Of a stretch of 64,000 nt of DNA, positions 8,823-17,266 are shown piece by piece (the stretch's first letter is position 1; every line of letters begins with the position of its first letter). The notes beneath the pieces were generated by a model. It searched no databases. It worked only from the letters and a program-made list of their open reading frames with translations, and was not told the DNA's origin. Location of the stretch: the NCBI RefSeq assembly GCF_001746295.1, contig NZ_MJAH01000015.1, positions 1 through 64,000 of the forward strand, written 5' to 3'. A program made the translations under genes and the position numbers. Source of the DNA: Streptomyces sp. LUP47B. Lineage in GTDB: Bacteria > Actinomycetota > Actinomycetes > Streptomycetales > Streptomycetaceae.

Positions 8823-9977
8823 TCAGGTACGACCCTGGAGGCGGGCGGCCCTCTGCCTGATCTCCGGCAGGCGTGCCCGGAGGGCGGCGCCGGGGCAGGT
8901 CGTCATGTAGCCGTCGCCGTGGCCGGCGAGGGCGGGCAGCTTCGCGGTGGTGCCGGCGGCGTAGCGGCTGAGGCTGTTGCTGGAGGTGAGACGGACGGTG
9001 GTGCGCGGGTCGATGCCGGTGAGGCCGAGTTTCCAGGCGGCCAGTGCGGCGATCGCGTCGGTCATCGCCCGCGGGACGGACACGCCCGCGGTGAAGGTGC
9101 CGATGGCGGCGATGCCCGCCGTGCGGTGGTTGAAGCCCTGGGTGTGGGCACCGGTGACGGGCCGGTCGACGCCGCCCGCACGGCCCTCGTAGATGGTGCC
9201 GCAGCGGTCGACGAGGAAGTTGTAGCCGATGTCGTCCCAGTCCCGGGCGCCGGTCTGGCCGGCGGCGATATAGCGGATGATGCGGGGTACGTCGGCGCAG
9301 TCGTAGTCGTTGGGCGAGTCGGTGTGGTGCACGAAGACCGCGATCACCTTGTCGTCGTAGTGCGGGGGCGGTGGGGTGCGGGCGGCGGAGTTCGCCTCAC
9401 CGGTGCCGGCGGCCCACACCGACCGCGGCACGATGTGCGGCTTGGCAGCGTGGTGCGCCACGAGCCCGTGCCGGGCCGGTTCGGCCACCCGGGCGGGCCC
9501 GGCGTCGACCGAGCGCTCGACGCCGCTGACACACAGCACAAGCCCGAGAACGGCACCGAGCCCGGGAACACACCCGAGCAACACACGCAGGGCAGACGGG
9601 CGCACCCGTACCGCCCGAACACGGCCGGCGGGAAGACTGCGGGTCTCGGGCTTGGCGGGGGCCGCCGGGTCGGCGGGAACGGCGGGTCGGACGGGGACCG
9701 CCGGGTCGGCAGGAACGGTGGGTCGGACGGGGACCGCCGGGTCAGCGGGGGCCGCGGGCTGTGGCCGCTGCTGGGGAGGGGGTGCCTGCCGGTCCTGCGG
9801 TCCCTTCACGTCCGGCGGCGGCCGATGGGCCTGCGGCGATGAGCGGTGTTTGTGGGGGAGGCGGTTTTGGAGCGCGAGGCTTGCGTGGCGTATTCGGGCG
9901 GCGAGTCCTGTCCGGCTCGCCTCACGTATTCGGGGCGTCCGCCGCCGTCGCACACCCCGCGCTCTTCGGACACGCAT
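8823..9977 (-). CDS. PGRP-type N-acetylmuramoyl-L-alanine amidase, membrane-anchored
   Basis: 384 aa as called. The C-terminal 180 residues form an amidase_2/PGRP domain with the zinc ligands visible: FVHHTDSP, LAGHGDGY and MTTCPG. Such enzymes cut the bond between muramic acid and the stem peptide. Ahead lie one hydrophobic segment (LRVLLGCVPGLGAVLGLVL) and a long basic and Pro/Ala-rich N-terminus with 12-residue tandem repeats. The ribosome site before 9977 is poor, so translation may begin later, nearer the hydrophobic segment, which would turn it into a normal signal peptide. Convergent with the FemX-like gene and divergent from the MarP-like protease: a small cell-wall neighbourhood. Confidence 0.8.
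   Translation of the reverse strand: MRVRRARGVRRRRTPRIREASRTGLAARIRHASLALQNRLPHKHRSSPQAHRPPPDVKGPQDRQAPPPQQRPQPAAPADPAVPVRPTVPADPAVPVRPAVPADPAAPAKPETRSLPAGRVRAVRVRPSALRVLLGCVPGLGAVLGLVLCVSGVERSVDAGPARVAEPARHGLVAHHAAKPHIVPRSVWAAGTGEANSAARTPPPPHYDDKVIAVFVHHTDSPNDYDCADVPRIIRYIAAGQTGARDWDDIGYNFLVDRCGTIYEGRAGGVDRPVTGAHTQGFNHRTAGIAAIGTFTAGVSVPRAMTDAIAALAAWKLGLTGIDPRTTVRLTSSNSLSRYAAGTTAKLPALAGHGDGYMTTCPGAALRARLPEIRQRAARLQGRT
9662..9753 (-). repeat. 36-bp tandem repeat inside the amidase gene
   Basis: Two full 36-bp units (9662-9697, 9698-9733) and a partial third (9734-9753) encode a repeated 12-residue Pro/Ala segment of the type PADPAVPVRPTV. The units differ at a few positions, so they are not a recent slip. 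Copy number may vary among strains. Confidence 0.85.
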
Positions 9978-10168
9978 GGTTCCACTCTCGGCCCGATCCG
10001 CTCCGTCCGCGATGTGGGCTGTGCCACCCGGTGGAACCATCGTCCTGGTCCGCGACGTTTTTGCAGGTGCACGCGCGCGTACCGCCGGGAACCGGCCACG
10101 CGTGCGCGTAGCTGATCACTGGACGCCTCGCCTGCGTACTGAAGGTTCCGAGAGAGAAGGGCGGCTCC

Positions 10169-11353
10169 GTGGACGTGCTCGACATCCTGCTGTTGCTGGT
10201 GATCGCCGCCTATGCGGCCTCCGGCTACCGGCGCGGCCTGGTGGCCGGCTGCGTCTCGCTCGCCGGATTCGTCGGCGGCGCGATCGTGGGCGTGTGGGTG
10301 CTGCCGTGGATGATGGACCTGGTGGCCCCGGGCAGCACGGCCGCGACGGTGACCGCGGTGCTGACCGTGCTGGTCCCGGCCGCGGTGGGGCACGAGCTGG
10401 CGGGCCGGCTGGCGCTCAGGCTGCGCCGGGAGCTGGACCAGGGGCCGCTGAGGGTCGCGGACGGGGTCGGCGGGGCCGCCGCCAACTCCGTGGCCGTGCT
10501 CATCGTGGCCTGGGTCGCCGCAAGCGTGCTCGGCGCCTCCTCGTCCCCGCTGGTCACCACCGCCATCCGGGACTCCGCCCTGCTCGGCGCCGTCCAGGAC
10601 TCCATGCCGGAGACCACACCGAACTGGTTCTCCCGGGCCACCTCCGCGCTGACCGAGGCGGGCTTCCCGCAGGTCTTCAACCCGTTCGAGAACGAGTCGA
10701 CGGCCGAGGTCGCCAAGCCCACCGGCGACAGCGTCACGGCCGCCGCCACCAACGCGGCCAAGCTCAGCACCGTCAAGATCGAGGGCGCCTCCGGCACCCA
10801 GGGCCGCGAGGGCAGCGGCTTCGTGTACGCCCCGCAGCACGTGATGACCAACGCCCACGTCGTGGCCGGCATCGACGAGCCGAGCGTCCGGGTCGGCGGG
10901 GTCGGGCAGCCGTACAGGGCACGGGTGGTGCTGTTCGATCCGAACAGGGACGTGGCCGTGCTGTACGTCCCGGATCTCCGGGCGCCGGTGCTGCGCTTCG
11001 ACGACAGCGCCTCGCGGGGCGACTCCGCGGTGGTCGCGGGCTATCCGCAGGACGGTGACCTGAACCTCCAGGCGGCCACGGTGGCCAACCGGGTCAAGGC
11101 GACCGGCCAGAACATCTACAGCGACGCCACCGTCACCCGCGAGATCTACTCGATCCGCTCGACCGTCCGCCCCGGCAACTCCGGCGGCCCGCTGCTGACC
11201 ACATCCGGCCAGGTCTACGGCGTGGTCTTCGCCCGCTCCACCTCCGACGACGAGACGGGCTATGTCCTGACGGTCGACGAGGTCGCGGGCGACGCCCGGC
11301 AGGCGGCGGACGCCACGTCGCCGGTGGACACGGGCGAGCTGGTCACGTCGTAG
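10169..11353 (+). CDS. MarP-like membrane serine protease (CvpA + trypsin-like domain)
   Basis: 394 aa, GTG start. The N-terminal 160 residues contain four hydrophobic segments of the CvpA family (MDVLDILLLLVIAAYAASG onward). The C-terminal extracytoplasmic domain is a chymotrypsin-like protease with the full triad visible: His in VMTNAHVVAG, Asp in NRDVAVLYV, Ser in RPGNSGGPL. In Mycobacterium tuberculosis, MarP is needed for acid resistance and activates the peptidoglycan hydrolase RipA. A wall-related role fits the amidase next door, but this is inference. The gene is divergent from the amidase with about 190 bp between them. Confidence 0.9.
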   Translation: MDVLDILLLLVIAAYAASGYRRGLVAGCVSLAGFVGGAIVGVWVLPWMMDLVAPGSTAATVTAVLTVLVPAAVGHELAGRLALRLRRELDQGPLRVADGVGGAAANSVAVLIVAWVAASVLGASSSPLVTTAIRDSALLGAVQDSMPETTPNWFSRATSALTEAGFPQVFNPFENESTAEVAKPTGDSVTAAATNAAKLSTVKIEGASGTQGREGSGFVYAPQHVMTNAHVVAGIDEPSVRVGGVGQPYRARVVLFDPNRDVAVLYVPDLRAPVLRFDDSASRGDSAVVAGYPQDGDLNLQAATVANRVKATGQNIYSDATVTREIYSIRSTVRPGNSGGPLLTTSGQVYGVVFARSTSDDETGYVLTVDEVAGDARQAADATSPVDTGELVTS

Positions 11354-11437
11354 CGCGGCGGCCTCCCGGATGATGGGGCGACGGTCTCGCACGGCACCGG
11401 TCCCGCACCGGTTCCGCATGGCACCCCGGAGGCTCCC

Positions 11438-11554
11438 GTGCCGGTGTTCTTCCTGATCTCGCTGCTCGTGGCGGGGGTCGCGCTCTGCCTCGTGGTGCGC
11501 AGACGCCGTACGACCGCCGCGGCCGACCAGGTCCTCAGAGACGGCGCCCCATGA
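11438..11554 (+). CDS. Possible 38-aa single-pass membrane peptide
   Basis: GTG with a CCGGAGG ribosome site encodes MPVFFLISLLVAGVALCLVV followed by a basic tail (RRRRTT) and a short polar end. This is a typical inside-positive membrane peptide. Its last 20 bp overlap the 3' end of the convergent GNAT gene. The reading frame is short and could be chance; the ribosome site and topology argue for it. Confidence 0.4.
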   Translation: MPVFFLISLLVAGVALCLVVRRRRTTAAADQVLRDGAP

Positions 11555-12023
11555 GCACGTCGTCGACGTACTCCCCCGCCAGCAGGAACTCCTCGGGCAG
11601 CACGCCCTCGACCGCGAAGCCCTCGGACTCGTAGAGCGCCCGCGCGGGCGTGTTGTGCCCGAGGACGCGCAGGGTGAGACGGCGGGCGCCCCGGCGCCGG
11701 GCCTCCTCGGTGATCGCGCGGATCAGGGCCCGGCCGACACCGCGGCCCCGGGCCCGGGCGCTGACGACGAAGCCCTGGATCTGGCGCACATGGGCGCTCG
11801 CCTCGAGCCCGGTCGGGAAACCCAGACGGATGTATCCCAGGATGCGGCGGTCGGCCTCGGCGACCAGACAGTCGTCGGGGAGGTGCCGCTCGTCGAAGAA
11901 CGGCCGGTAGGGCGGCTGTTGCTCGGGCAGGACGTCGTGCAGGGGCGACCATTCGGCACGCTCCAGGCGGGCCAGTTCCTCTTCGTCGTCGGGGAGGGCG
12001 AGGCGTATGGACAGCTGGGACAT
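11535..12023 (-). CDS. GNAT-family N-acetyltransferase
   Basis: 162 aa. Single GNAT domain with the acetyl-CoA loop ARGRGVGRALIRAI (motif A) and the C-terminal NTPARALYESEGFAVEG (motif B). Substrate unknown; similar small cytoplasmic enzymes acetylate amines, amino acids or antibiotics. The start at 12023 is preferred over an in-frame ATG 17 codons upstream because a -10-like TAGGGT lies exactly 7 nt before it with no ribosome site, the pattern of a leaderless message. Divergent from the epimerase gene. Confidence 0.85.
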   Translation of the reverse strand: MSQLSIRLALPDDEEELARLERAEWSPLHDVLPEQQPPYRPFFDERHLPDDCLVAEADRRILGYIRLGFPTGLEASAHVRQIQGFVVSARARGRGVGRALIRAITEEARRRGARRLTLRVLGHNTPARALYESEGFAVEGVLPEEFLLAGEYVDDVLMGRRL

Positions 12024-12094
12024 GACCGTCACCCTACGGTGGGTGTACCGGAACCAGACATCGCCCTTACGCACCCACCAGGCAGGATGAAGTC

Positions 12095-12988
12095 ATGCAA
12101 CTTTCAAGAATCGCGGTGGCCGGAGCATCCGGACTGATCGGCTCGGCCCTGACGCGGTCCCTGACCGCGGACGGGCACGAAGTGGTGCGGCTGGTGCGCC
12201 GGGAGCCCCGGGACGACACCGAGGTCCGGTGGGACCCCGAGGCCGGGCGGGTCGACACGGCCGGGCTCGCCGGATGCGACGCCGTGGTCAACCTCGCCGG
12301 GGCGGGGGTCGGTTCGCGCCGCTGGACGGACGCGTACAAGAAGCGGATCCACGACAGCCGGGTCAACGGCACGACCGCCCTCGCCAAGGCCGTCGCCTCC
12401 CTGGACAAGCCGCCCCGGGTCTTCGTGAACGGCAGCGCCATGGGCTACTACGGCGAGACCGGCGACCGGGTCGTCGACGAGAACTCCCCCGCAGGACAGG
12501 GCTTCCTGCCCGAGCTGTGCGTGGAGTGGGAGGGAGCGGCCGCGCCCGCACAACAGGCCGGCGTACGGACCGCGTTCACCCGCACCGGGCTCGTGGTGGG
12601 CCGCGGGGGCGGGGCCTGGGGCAAGCTGTTCCCGCTGTTCCAGGCGGGGCTCGGCGGGCGGATGGGCGACGGGCGGCAGTACTGGTCGTTCATCGCGCTG
12701 CACGACGAGGTGGCCGCGATCCGCCATCTCCTGGAGACCGACGGGCTGTCCGGACCCTTCAACCTCACCGCCCCAGAGCCCCTGACGAACCGTGAGATCA
12801 CCGAGGCCATGGGCCGCGTGCTGCACCGGCCGACCCTTTTCGCCGTCCCCGCGCCGGTACTGCGGTCAGTCCTCGGCGAGATGGCCGGTGATGTGCTGGG
12901 CAGCGCACGGGTGCGTCCGACGCGGCTGCTGGAGTCGGGGTTCACGTTCGCGTTCCCGGACATCGAGGGGGCGATCCGGGCGGCGTGA
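12095..12988 (+). CDS. TIGR01777-family NAD(P)-dependent epimerase-like protein
   Basis: 297 aa SDR-fold protein. The Rossmann motif GASGLIGSAL is at the N-terminus, followed by the family's SRRWTDAYKKRIHDSRVNGT and FVNGSAMGYYGETGD; C-terminal DUF1731-like region (about 245-297, VLRSVLGEMAGDVLGSARVRP). This group is widespread (bacterial YfcH, human SDR39U1) and its reaction is not established. Cytoplasmic. The gene stands alone between the GNAT and the FAD enzyme. Confidence 0.9.
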   Translation: MQLSRIAVAGASGLIGSALTRSLTADGHEVVRLVRREPRDDTEVRWDPEAGRVDTAGLAGCDAVVNLAGAGVGSRRWTDAYKKRIHDSRVNGTTALAKAVASLDKPPRVFVNGSAMGYYGETGDRVVDENSPAGQGFLPELCVEWEGAAAPAQQAGVRTAFTRTGLVVGRGGGAWGKLFPLFQAGLGGRMGDGRQYWSFIALHDEVAAIRHLLETDGLSGPFNLTAPEPLTNREITEAMGRVLHRPTLFAVPAPVLRSVLGEMAGDVLGSARVRPTRLLESGFTFAFPDIEGAIRAA

Positions 12989-13159
12989 GGGTGCCGGTGG
13001 CCGTGTGTGACGACATGCGACCGGTGTGCGACCGTGCTCTGTCGATGCGCGACTGTTCCTGACCGTTCACCGCCCTACCCTCGACCCGAACTCGGGTATC
13101 CCCGGAGCCTGTTGGGGGCATGACGTCTCCACCGGCCGCGCAACCTCGAGGAGGGGCAC

Positions 13160-14593
13160 GTGCTTGAGCCCGCGTACCAGGCGGACGTCGTGATCGTGGG
13201 AGCCGGGGTCGCCGGACTCTCCGCGGCGCATCGGCTGACCAGCCAAGGAGTGACCGTCGCGGTGTTGGAGGCCGCCCCGTGTGTGGGCGGCCGGATGTCG
13301 ACCGAGAAGGTCGACGGCTTCCGGCTCGACCGGATCGGACAGCTGCTGTCCACGGCGTATCCCGAACTCCGGCTCGCACCCGGGCTCGACGGGCTGGTGC
13401 TGCGGCCCTTCGCGCCGGGCGTCCTGCTGCACGGCGACGGACGTCATCACCGGGTGGACGCTCCGGCGGGCGCCCGGAGCGCAAGGGGCGCACTGCATGC
13501 GGTGCGCGCCCTGGCGAGCGCCCCTCGGGGGATGCCGGGGCCGAGGTTGGTGGCCGCGTCCCGGCGGGCCGCGTCCCGCAGGGCCACGTTCCGGGTGCTG
13601 CCAGGTCAGGGGACCGCGTCCAGGGCCGCCCGCGCGACCGCGCCACTCGGCGGTGCCGTCGACCAGGCCCGGCTCGGTGCCGCGCTCACCCGGTACTCCA
13701 CCGTGCCCGTCGAACGCCTCCTCGCCCGTCCCGAGTTGCCGGCCGGGCAGGCGCTCGCGGCCCGGGGGCTGCCCGCGCGCACGATCGACGGCTTCCTGCG
13801 TCCCCTGCTTGCCGCACTGCTGTGCGACCCCGCGCTGACGACGTCCAGCCGATGCGCCGACCTCGCGCTGCGGGCCTTCGCGGGTGGGCGGCTGTGTGTG
13901 CCCGAGGGTGGCGCGGAGACGCTTCCTGAGCTGCTCGCGCAGACGCTGCCGGCGGGAACCGTGCACACAGGGGTGCGGGTCACGTCCGTCGCGACGACGT
14001 CGGTGACCACGGCCGAGCACGGCGAGATCCGGTGCCGGGCGGTGCTGCTGGCGACGGACGCCCGGGCCGCGGCCGAGCTGCTGCCGGGGCTGCGGGTGCC
14101 GGACTTCCACCCGGTCACGGTCGTCCACCACACGACGGAGGAACCGCCCCGCACGGGTACCGCGCTGCTGCTCGACGCCGACCGGGGTGGCCCGGTGGCC
14201 CACACGGCGGTGATCAGCGAGGTCGACCCGAGCCGGGCCCCGTCCGGCCGGGCCCTGATCTCCTCGACGGTCCTGGGCACGCCCCCCGCGGACCTGGAGA
14301 CGGCCGTACGCACCCATCTGGCCCGCCTGTACGGCATCCCCACGCACCGCTGGGAGACCCTCGCGGTCCACCACACCCCGGAGGCGGTCCCGGCCATGCC
14401 CGCCCCGCACGACCTGCGCCGCACGGTACGCCTGCTGGCCGGCCTGTACGTCTGCGGCGACCACCGCGACACCAGCACGGTCCAGGGCGCCCTGCACTCG
14501 GCCCACAGGGCGGCCACGGCAATCCTGAAGGACCTGGGCGCGTCGGGCTCCATGCATCGAGCAGACCCGACTCCTACGGCTCAAGCAGCGTAA
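13160..14593 (+). CDS. FAD-dependent amine-oxidase-like oxidoreductase
   Basis: 477 aa, GTG start after a GAGGAGGGG ribosome site. The N-terminal dinucleotide motif VVIVGAGVAGLSAAHRL and the downstream CVGGRMSTEKVDGFRLD identify an NAD(P)-binding, FAD-dependent oxidoreductase of the amine oxidase / protoporphyrinogen-oxidase-like / phytoene-desaturase-like superfamily. A C-terminal FAD contact LYVCGDHRDTSTVQGALHS is also visible. The substrate cannot be inferred. The gene stands alone and ends next to a dispersed intergenic repeat that forms a terminator hairpin. Confidence 0.85.
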   Translation: MLEPAYQADVVIVGAGVAGLSAAHRLTSQGVTVAVLEAAPCVGGRMSTEKVDGFRLDRIGQLLSTAYPELRLAPGLDGLVLRPFAPGVLLHGDGRHHRVDAPAGARSARGALHAVRALASAPRGMPGPRLVAASRRAASRRATFRVLPGQGTASRAARATAPLGGAVDQARLGAALTRYSTVPVERLLARPELPAGQALAARGLPARTIDGFLRPLLAALLCDPALTTSSRCADLALRAFAGGRLCVPEGGAETLPELLAQTLPAGTVHTGVRVTSVATTSVTTAEHGEIRCRAVLLATDARAAAELLPGLRVPDFHPVTVVHHTTEEPPRTGTALLLDADRGGPVAHTAVISEVDPSRAPSGRALISSTVLGTPPADLETAVRTHLARLYGIPTHRWETLAVHHTPEAVPAMPAPHDLRRTVRLLAGLYVCGDHRDTSTVQGALHSAHRAATAILKDLGASGSMHRADPTPTAQAA

Positions 14594-14601
14594 GGGTCAC
14601 C

Positions 14602-14672
14602 CGCGCCCCTTCAGGGGCGCGGGGCTGTATCCATATGCGGCTCCGCCGCGTGGGCGCGACAAGCCACAGCGG
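14602..14672 (+). repeat. Dispersed intergenic repeat, copy A (also a terminator)
   Basis: The element begins with CGCGCCCC-TTCA-GGGGCGCG, which forms a stable hairpin (14601-14622), then GGGCTGTATCCATATGCGGC, GCGGC-TCC-GCCGC and TGGGCGCGACAAGCCAC. Copies with the same order lie at 53898-53976 and, shortened and inverted, at 26964-27006. It sits between two convergent genes, where it likely ends both transcripts. Confidence 0.8.
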
Positions 14673-14715
14673 ACCGGCACTCAGCACACAACGGTACGGA
14701 GTTACGGCGAGACCC

Positions 14716-16149
14716 CTACCCCAGTGCCGCGACCTTGTCCCGATAACTCCGAACCGGCGCCGCATCCTTGTACGGCTCCAACCGCCGCTCGAAGTCCCGC
14801 ACATACTCCACCGCCCGCACCGACCGCATCTCCGCCGCCTGCCCGGCTGCCTCCGCGGCCAGCGAACAGGCCTGGTCCAACTCCCCCAGCCCCAGCCGCG
14901 CAGAGGCAAGCACCACCCGGCAGAACAACCGGCTCCGCGCATACGCCGGCGCACGCAACTGCAGGGACCGCTCGGCGTGTTGCGCCGCCGCCCGGAACTG
15001 CTGCAGATCCCGGTGGCAGTGCCCGAACTCGTCCGCCAGCTGCGCCTCGTCGAAGAACCGCGCCCAGTGCGGGACCTCGTCGCCGGGACGCGCCGCCTCC
15101 AGGGCCCGCTCCGCGCGGACCAGTGACGCCGTGCACGCCCGCACCTCGCCCAGCACCCCGTGTCCCCGCGCCTCGGCCGAGTGCAGCAGTGCCTGCACGA
15201 CCGGCGGGGCCGTCGTACCGACGCCCTGCTGGGCCACCCGCGCGAGCTGGATCGCCTCCCGGCCGTGCCCCAGATACACGGCCTGCCGGCTCATCGTGAC
15301 CAGCACATACGCCCCGTACGCCCGGTCCCCCGCCGACTGCGCGAGCCGCAGCGCCTGCACGAAGTACCGCTGCGCGAGCCCGTGCGCCGCGATGTCGTAC
15401 GACGTCCAGCCCGCGAGCCGGGTCAGGTCCGCCGCCGCGGCGAACAGCCTGCGGCCGGTCGTCTCCCCGTAGGTGCCGCGCAGCATCGGCTCGCACTCGT
15501 GCTCCAGATAGCGCACCAGGGCCTGCCGGGCGTGGCCGCCGCCGTACTGGTCGTCGAGGGTGCGGAAGAGCTCGCCGACCGAGCCGAGCGCGGCGATGTC
15601 GCCCCCGGTGACCTTCTGACCGGGCGCGCGCTCGGCCTGGCCGCGCTGCCGTGGCACCACCGGGCGTCCCTGGGGAGGGATCCGGACCGGCTCGCCGCGG
15701 GCGACCCGGTCGTCGGGGCGGCCGATCAGCCAGTCACGGCTCGGCACGACCAGTCCGGCGGGGGTGAAGGCGATCTTGCGCAGTTCGGCGTGGCTGCCGG
15801 AGTCCTTGCGCCACAGCCCGCTGACGATGTCGACGGCCTCCTCGGGACCCGCGGCGAACTCCAGGCCGGCATAGACCGGCGCGCAGGCGTCGAGGCCCAG
15901 GTCCTGCGCCGAGAGCCGGCGGCCGAGACGCCGGGTGAAGACCTCCGCGATGAGGGCGGGCGTGGTGCCGCGGGGCTGTTGCCCGCGCAGCCACCGGGTC
16001 ACGGACGTCTTGTCGTATCTGAGATCCAGCCCGTGTTCGAGACCGAGCTGGTCCACGCGTCGGGCGAGACCCGCGTTGGAGAACCCCGCTTCTGCGATGA
16101 GCGCGGCGAGCTGTCGGTTGGGAGTGCGCTGCGCGGGTCGTTCCGTCAT
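14716..16149 (-). CDS. NsdA-like regulatory protein with TPR-like repeats
   Basis: 477 aa. The N-terminus (about 8-75) resembles an atypical helix-turn-helix (LIAEAGFSNAGLARRVDQL..KTSVTRWLRGQQP). A middle linker leads to a helical, Ala/Leu-rich region (about 195-470) built of TPR-like repeats. This layout is shared with NsdA, a repressor of sporulation and antibiotic production in S. coelicolor, and its several Streptomyces paralogues; which member this is cannot be decided. No membrane segment. Divergent from lipB across 243 bp. The gene is probably a developmental or metabolic regulator; ligand and targets unknown. Confidence 0.75.
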   Translation of the reverse strand: MTERPAQRTPNRQLAALIAEAGFSNAGLARRVDQLGLEHGLDLRYDKTSVTRWLRGQQPRGTTPALIAEVFTRRLGRRLSAQDLGLDACAPVYAGLEFAAGPEEAVDIVSGLWRKDSGSHAELRKIAFTPAGLVVPSRDWLIGRPDDRVARGEPVRIPPQGRPVVPRQRGQAERAPGQKVTGGDIAALGSVGELFRTLDDQYGGGHARQALVRYLEHECEPMLRGTYGETTGRRLFAAAADLTRLAGWTSYDIAAHGLAQRYFVQALRLAQSAGDRAYGAYVLVTMSRQAVYLGHGREAIQLARVAQQGVGTTAPPVVQALLHSAEARGHGVLGEVRACTASLVRAERALEAARPGDEVPHWARFFDEAQLADEFGHCHRDLQQFRAAAQHAERSLQLRAPAYARSRLFCRVVLASARLGLGELDQACSLAAEAAGQAAEMRSVRAVEYVRDFERRLEPYKDAAPVRSYRDKVAALG

Positions 16150-16392
16150 CTGCGGTGCGGTCTCCTGCCTTTCGGGCCGTCACGTGGTCACGTGGTGCCC
16201 GGATTCCCTGTGAGCAGCCCCTATGGCCTGCGCGAACGGCGAATGTAGCGGAGAGTGAGCAGACGATCGCACGCTTCGACGTTCGTTCATCCGATCGTGT
16301 GAGGATTGCCCCCGGAGCTGACGCCCGCGGGCCGGACGTACAGTGGCGTGGGCACCGTTCGTGCCTTACGACCTTCTAGGGAGGCGCTTGCC

Positions 16393-17193
16393 GTGAGTGG
16401 GTTGCGGTTCGTCCGTATGGGCTTCGGTGCGGACGCGGTCGAGTACCAGGAGGCGTGGGACGAGCAGCGCCGGGTGCACGCGGCGCGGTTCGAGGACGAG
16501 ATCCCCGACACGGTCCTGCTGCTCGAACACCCCCCTGTGTATACGGCGGGCCGGCGCACCGCGGACAGCGAGCGCCCCCTCGACGGCACCCCCGTCATCG
16601 ACGTGGACCGCGGCGGCAAGATCACCTGGCACGGTCCGGGCCAGCTCGTGGGCTACCCGATCCAGAAGCTCCCGCGTCCGGTGGACGTGGTGGCGCACGT
16701 ACGGCGCCTGGAAGAGGCCCTGATCCGCACGTGCGCGGAGTTCGGCCTGGAGACCAGCCGGGTCGAGGGCCGCAGTGGTGTATGGGTGCTGGGCGACCCG
16801 GTCGAGACGCGTCCGGCGATCGGCGGGCTGTCCCTGGACTTCGACCCCCGGCTCATGGACGAGGAGTTCGACCCGCGCATGAACGGCCCGGAGTACGCCC
16901 CGTCCAACGCCGGGCAGCGCCGCGAGGACCGCAAGATCGCGGCGATCGGCATCCGGGTCGCCAAGGGCGTGACCATGCACGGCTTCGCGCTGAACGTGAA
17001 CCCGGACAACAAGTGGTTCGACCGGATCATCCCCTGCGGCATCCGTGACGCGGGGGTCGCCTCCCTCGCGGGCGAGCTCGGCCGGGACGTGACCATCGGC
17101 GAGGTCCTGCCGGTCGTCGAGCGGCATCTGAAGGACGTACTCGAGAACGCGGAACTGAAGCCGAGAGTGATCGAGAAGACACCGGCAGCCTGA
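16393..17193 (+). CDS. lipB: Octanoyl-(acyl-carrier-protein):protein octanoyltransferase
   Basis: 266 aa. LipB transfers octanoate from ACP to lipoyl domains, the first step of lipoate synthesis. Motifs: LLEHPPVYTAGRR, GGKITWHGPGQLVGYP, GRSGVWVL, and the catalytic pair Lys in DRKIAAIGIRV and Cys215 in IIPCGI. The GTG at 16393 has an AGGGAGG site 9 bp before it; the longer frame from 16306 lacks support. It lies 73 bp upstream of lipA in the same direction and its product modifies the E2 enzyme encoded at the left edge. Slightly longer than E. coli LipB owing to an insertion around residues 150-175, common in actinobacteria. Confidence 0.97.
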   Translation: MSGLRFVRMGFGADAVEYQEAWDEQRRVHAARFEDEIPDTVLLLEHPPVYTAGRRTADSERPLDGTPVIDVDRGGKITWHGPGQLVGYPIQKLPRPVDVVAHVRRLEEALIRTCAEFGLETSRVEGRSGVWVLGDPVETRPAIGGLSLDFDPRLMDEEFDPRMNGPEYAPSNAGQRREDRKIAAIGIRVAKGVTMHGFALNVNPDNKWFDRIIPCGIRDAGVASLAGELGRDVTIGEVLPVVERHLKDVLENAELKPRVIEKTPAA

Positions 17194-17266
17194 ACACCGC
17201 CTCGGGCTTTCAAATCCACGGGCGTACCCTTGAGCACGCCGAAGAATCAACGCTAGGGAGCCGGTC

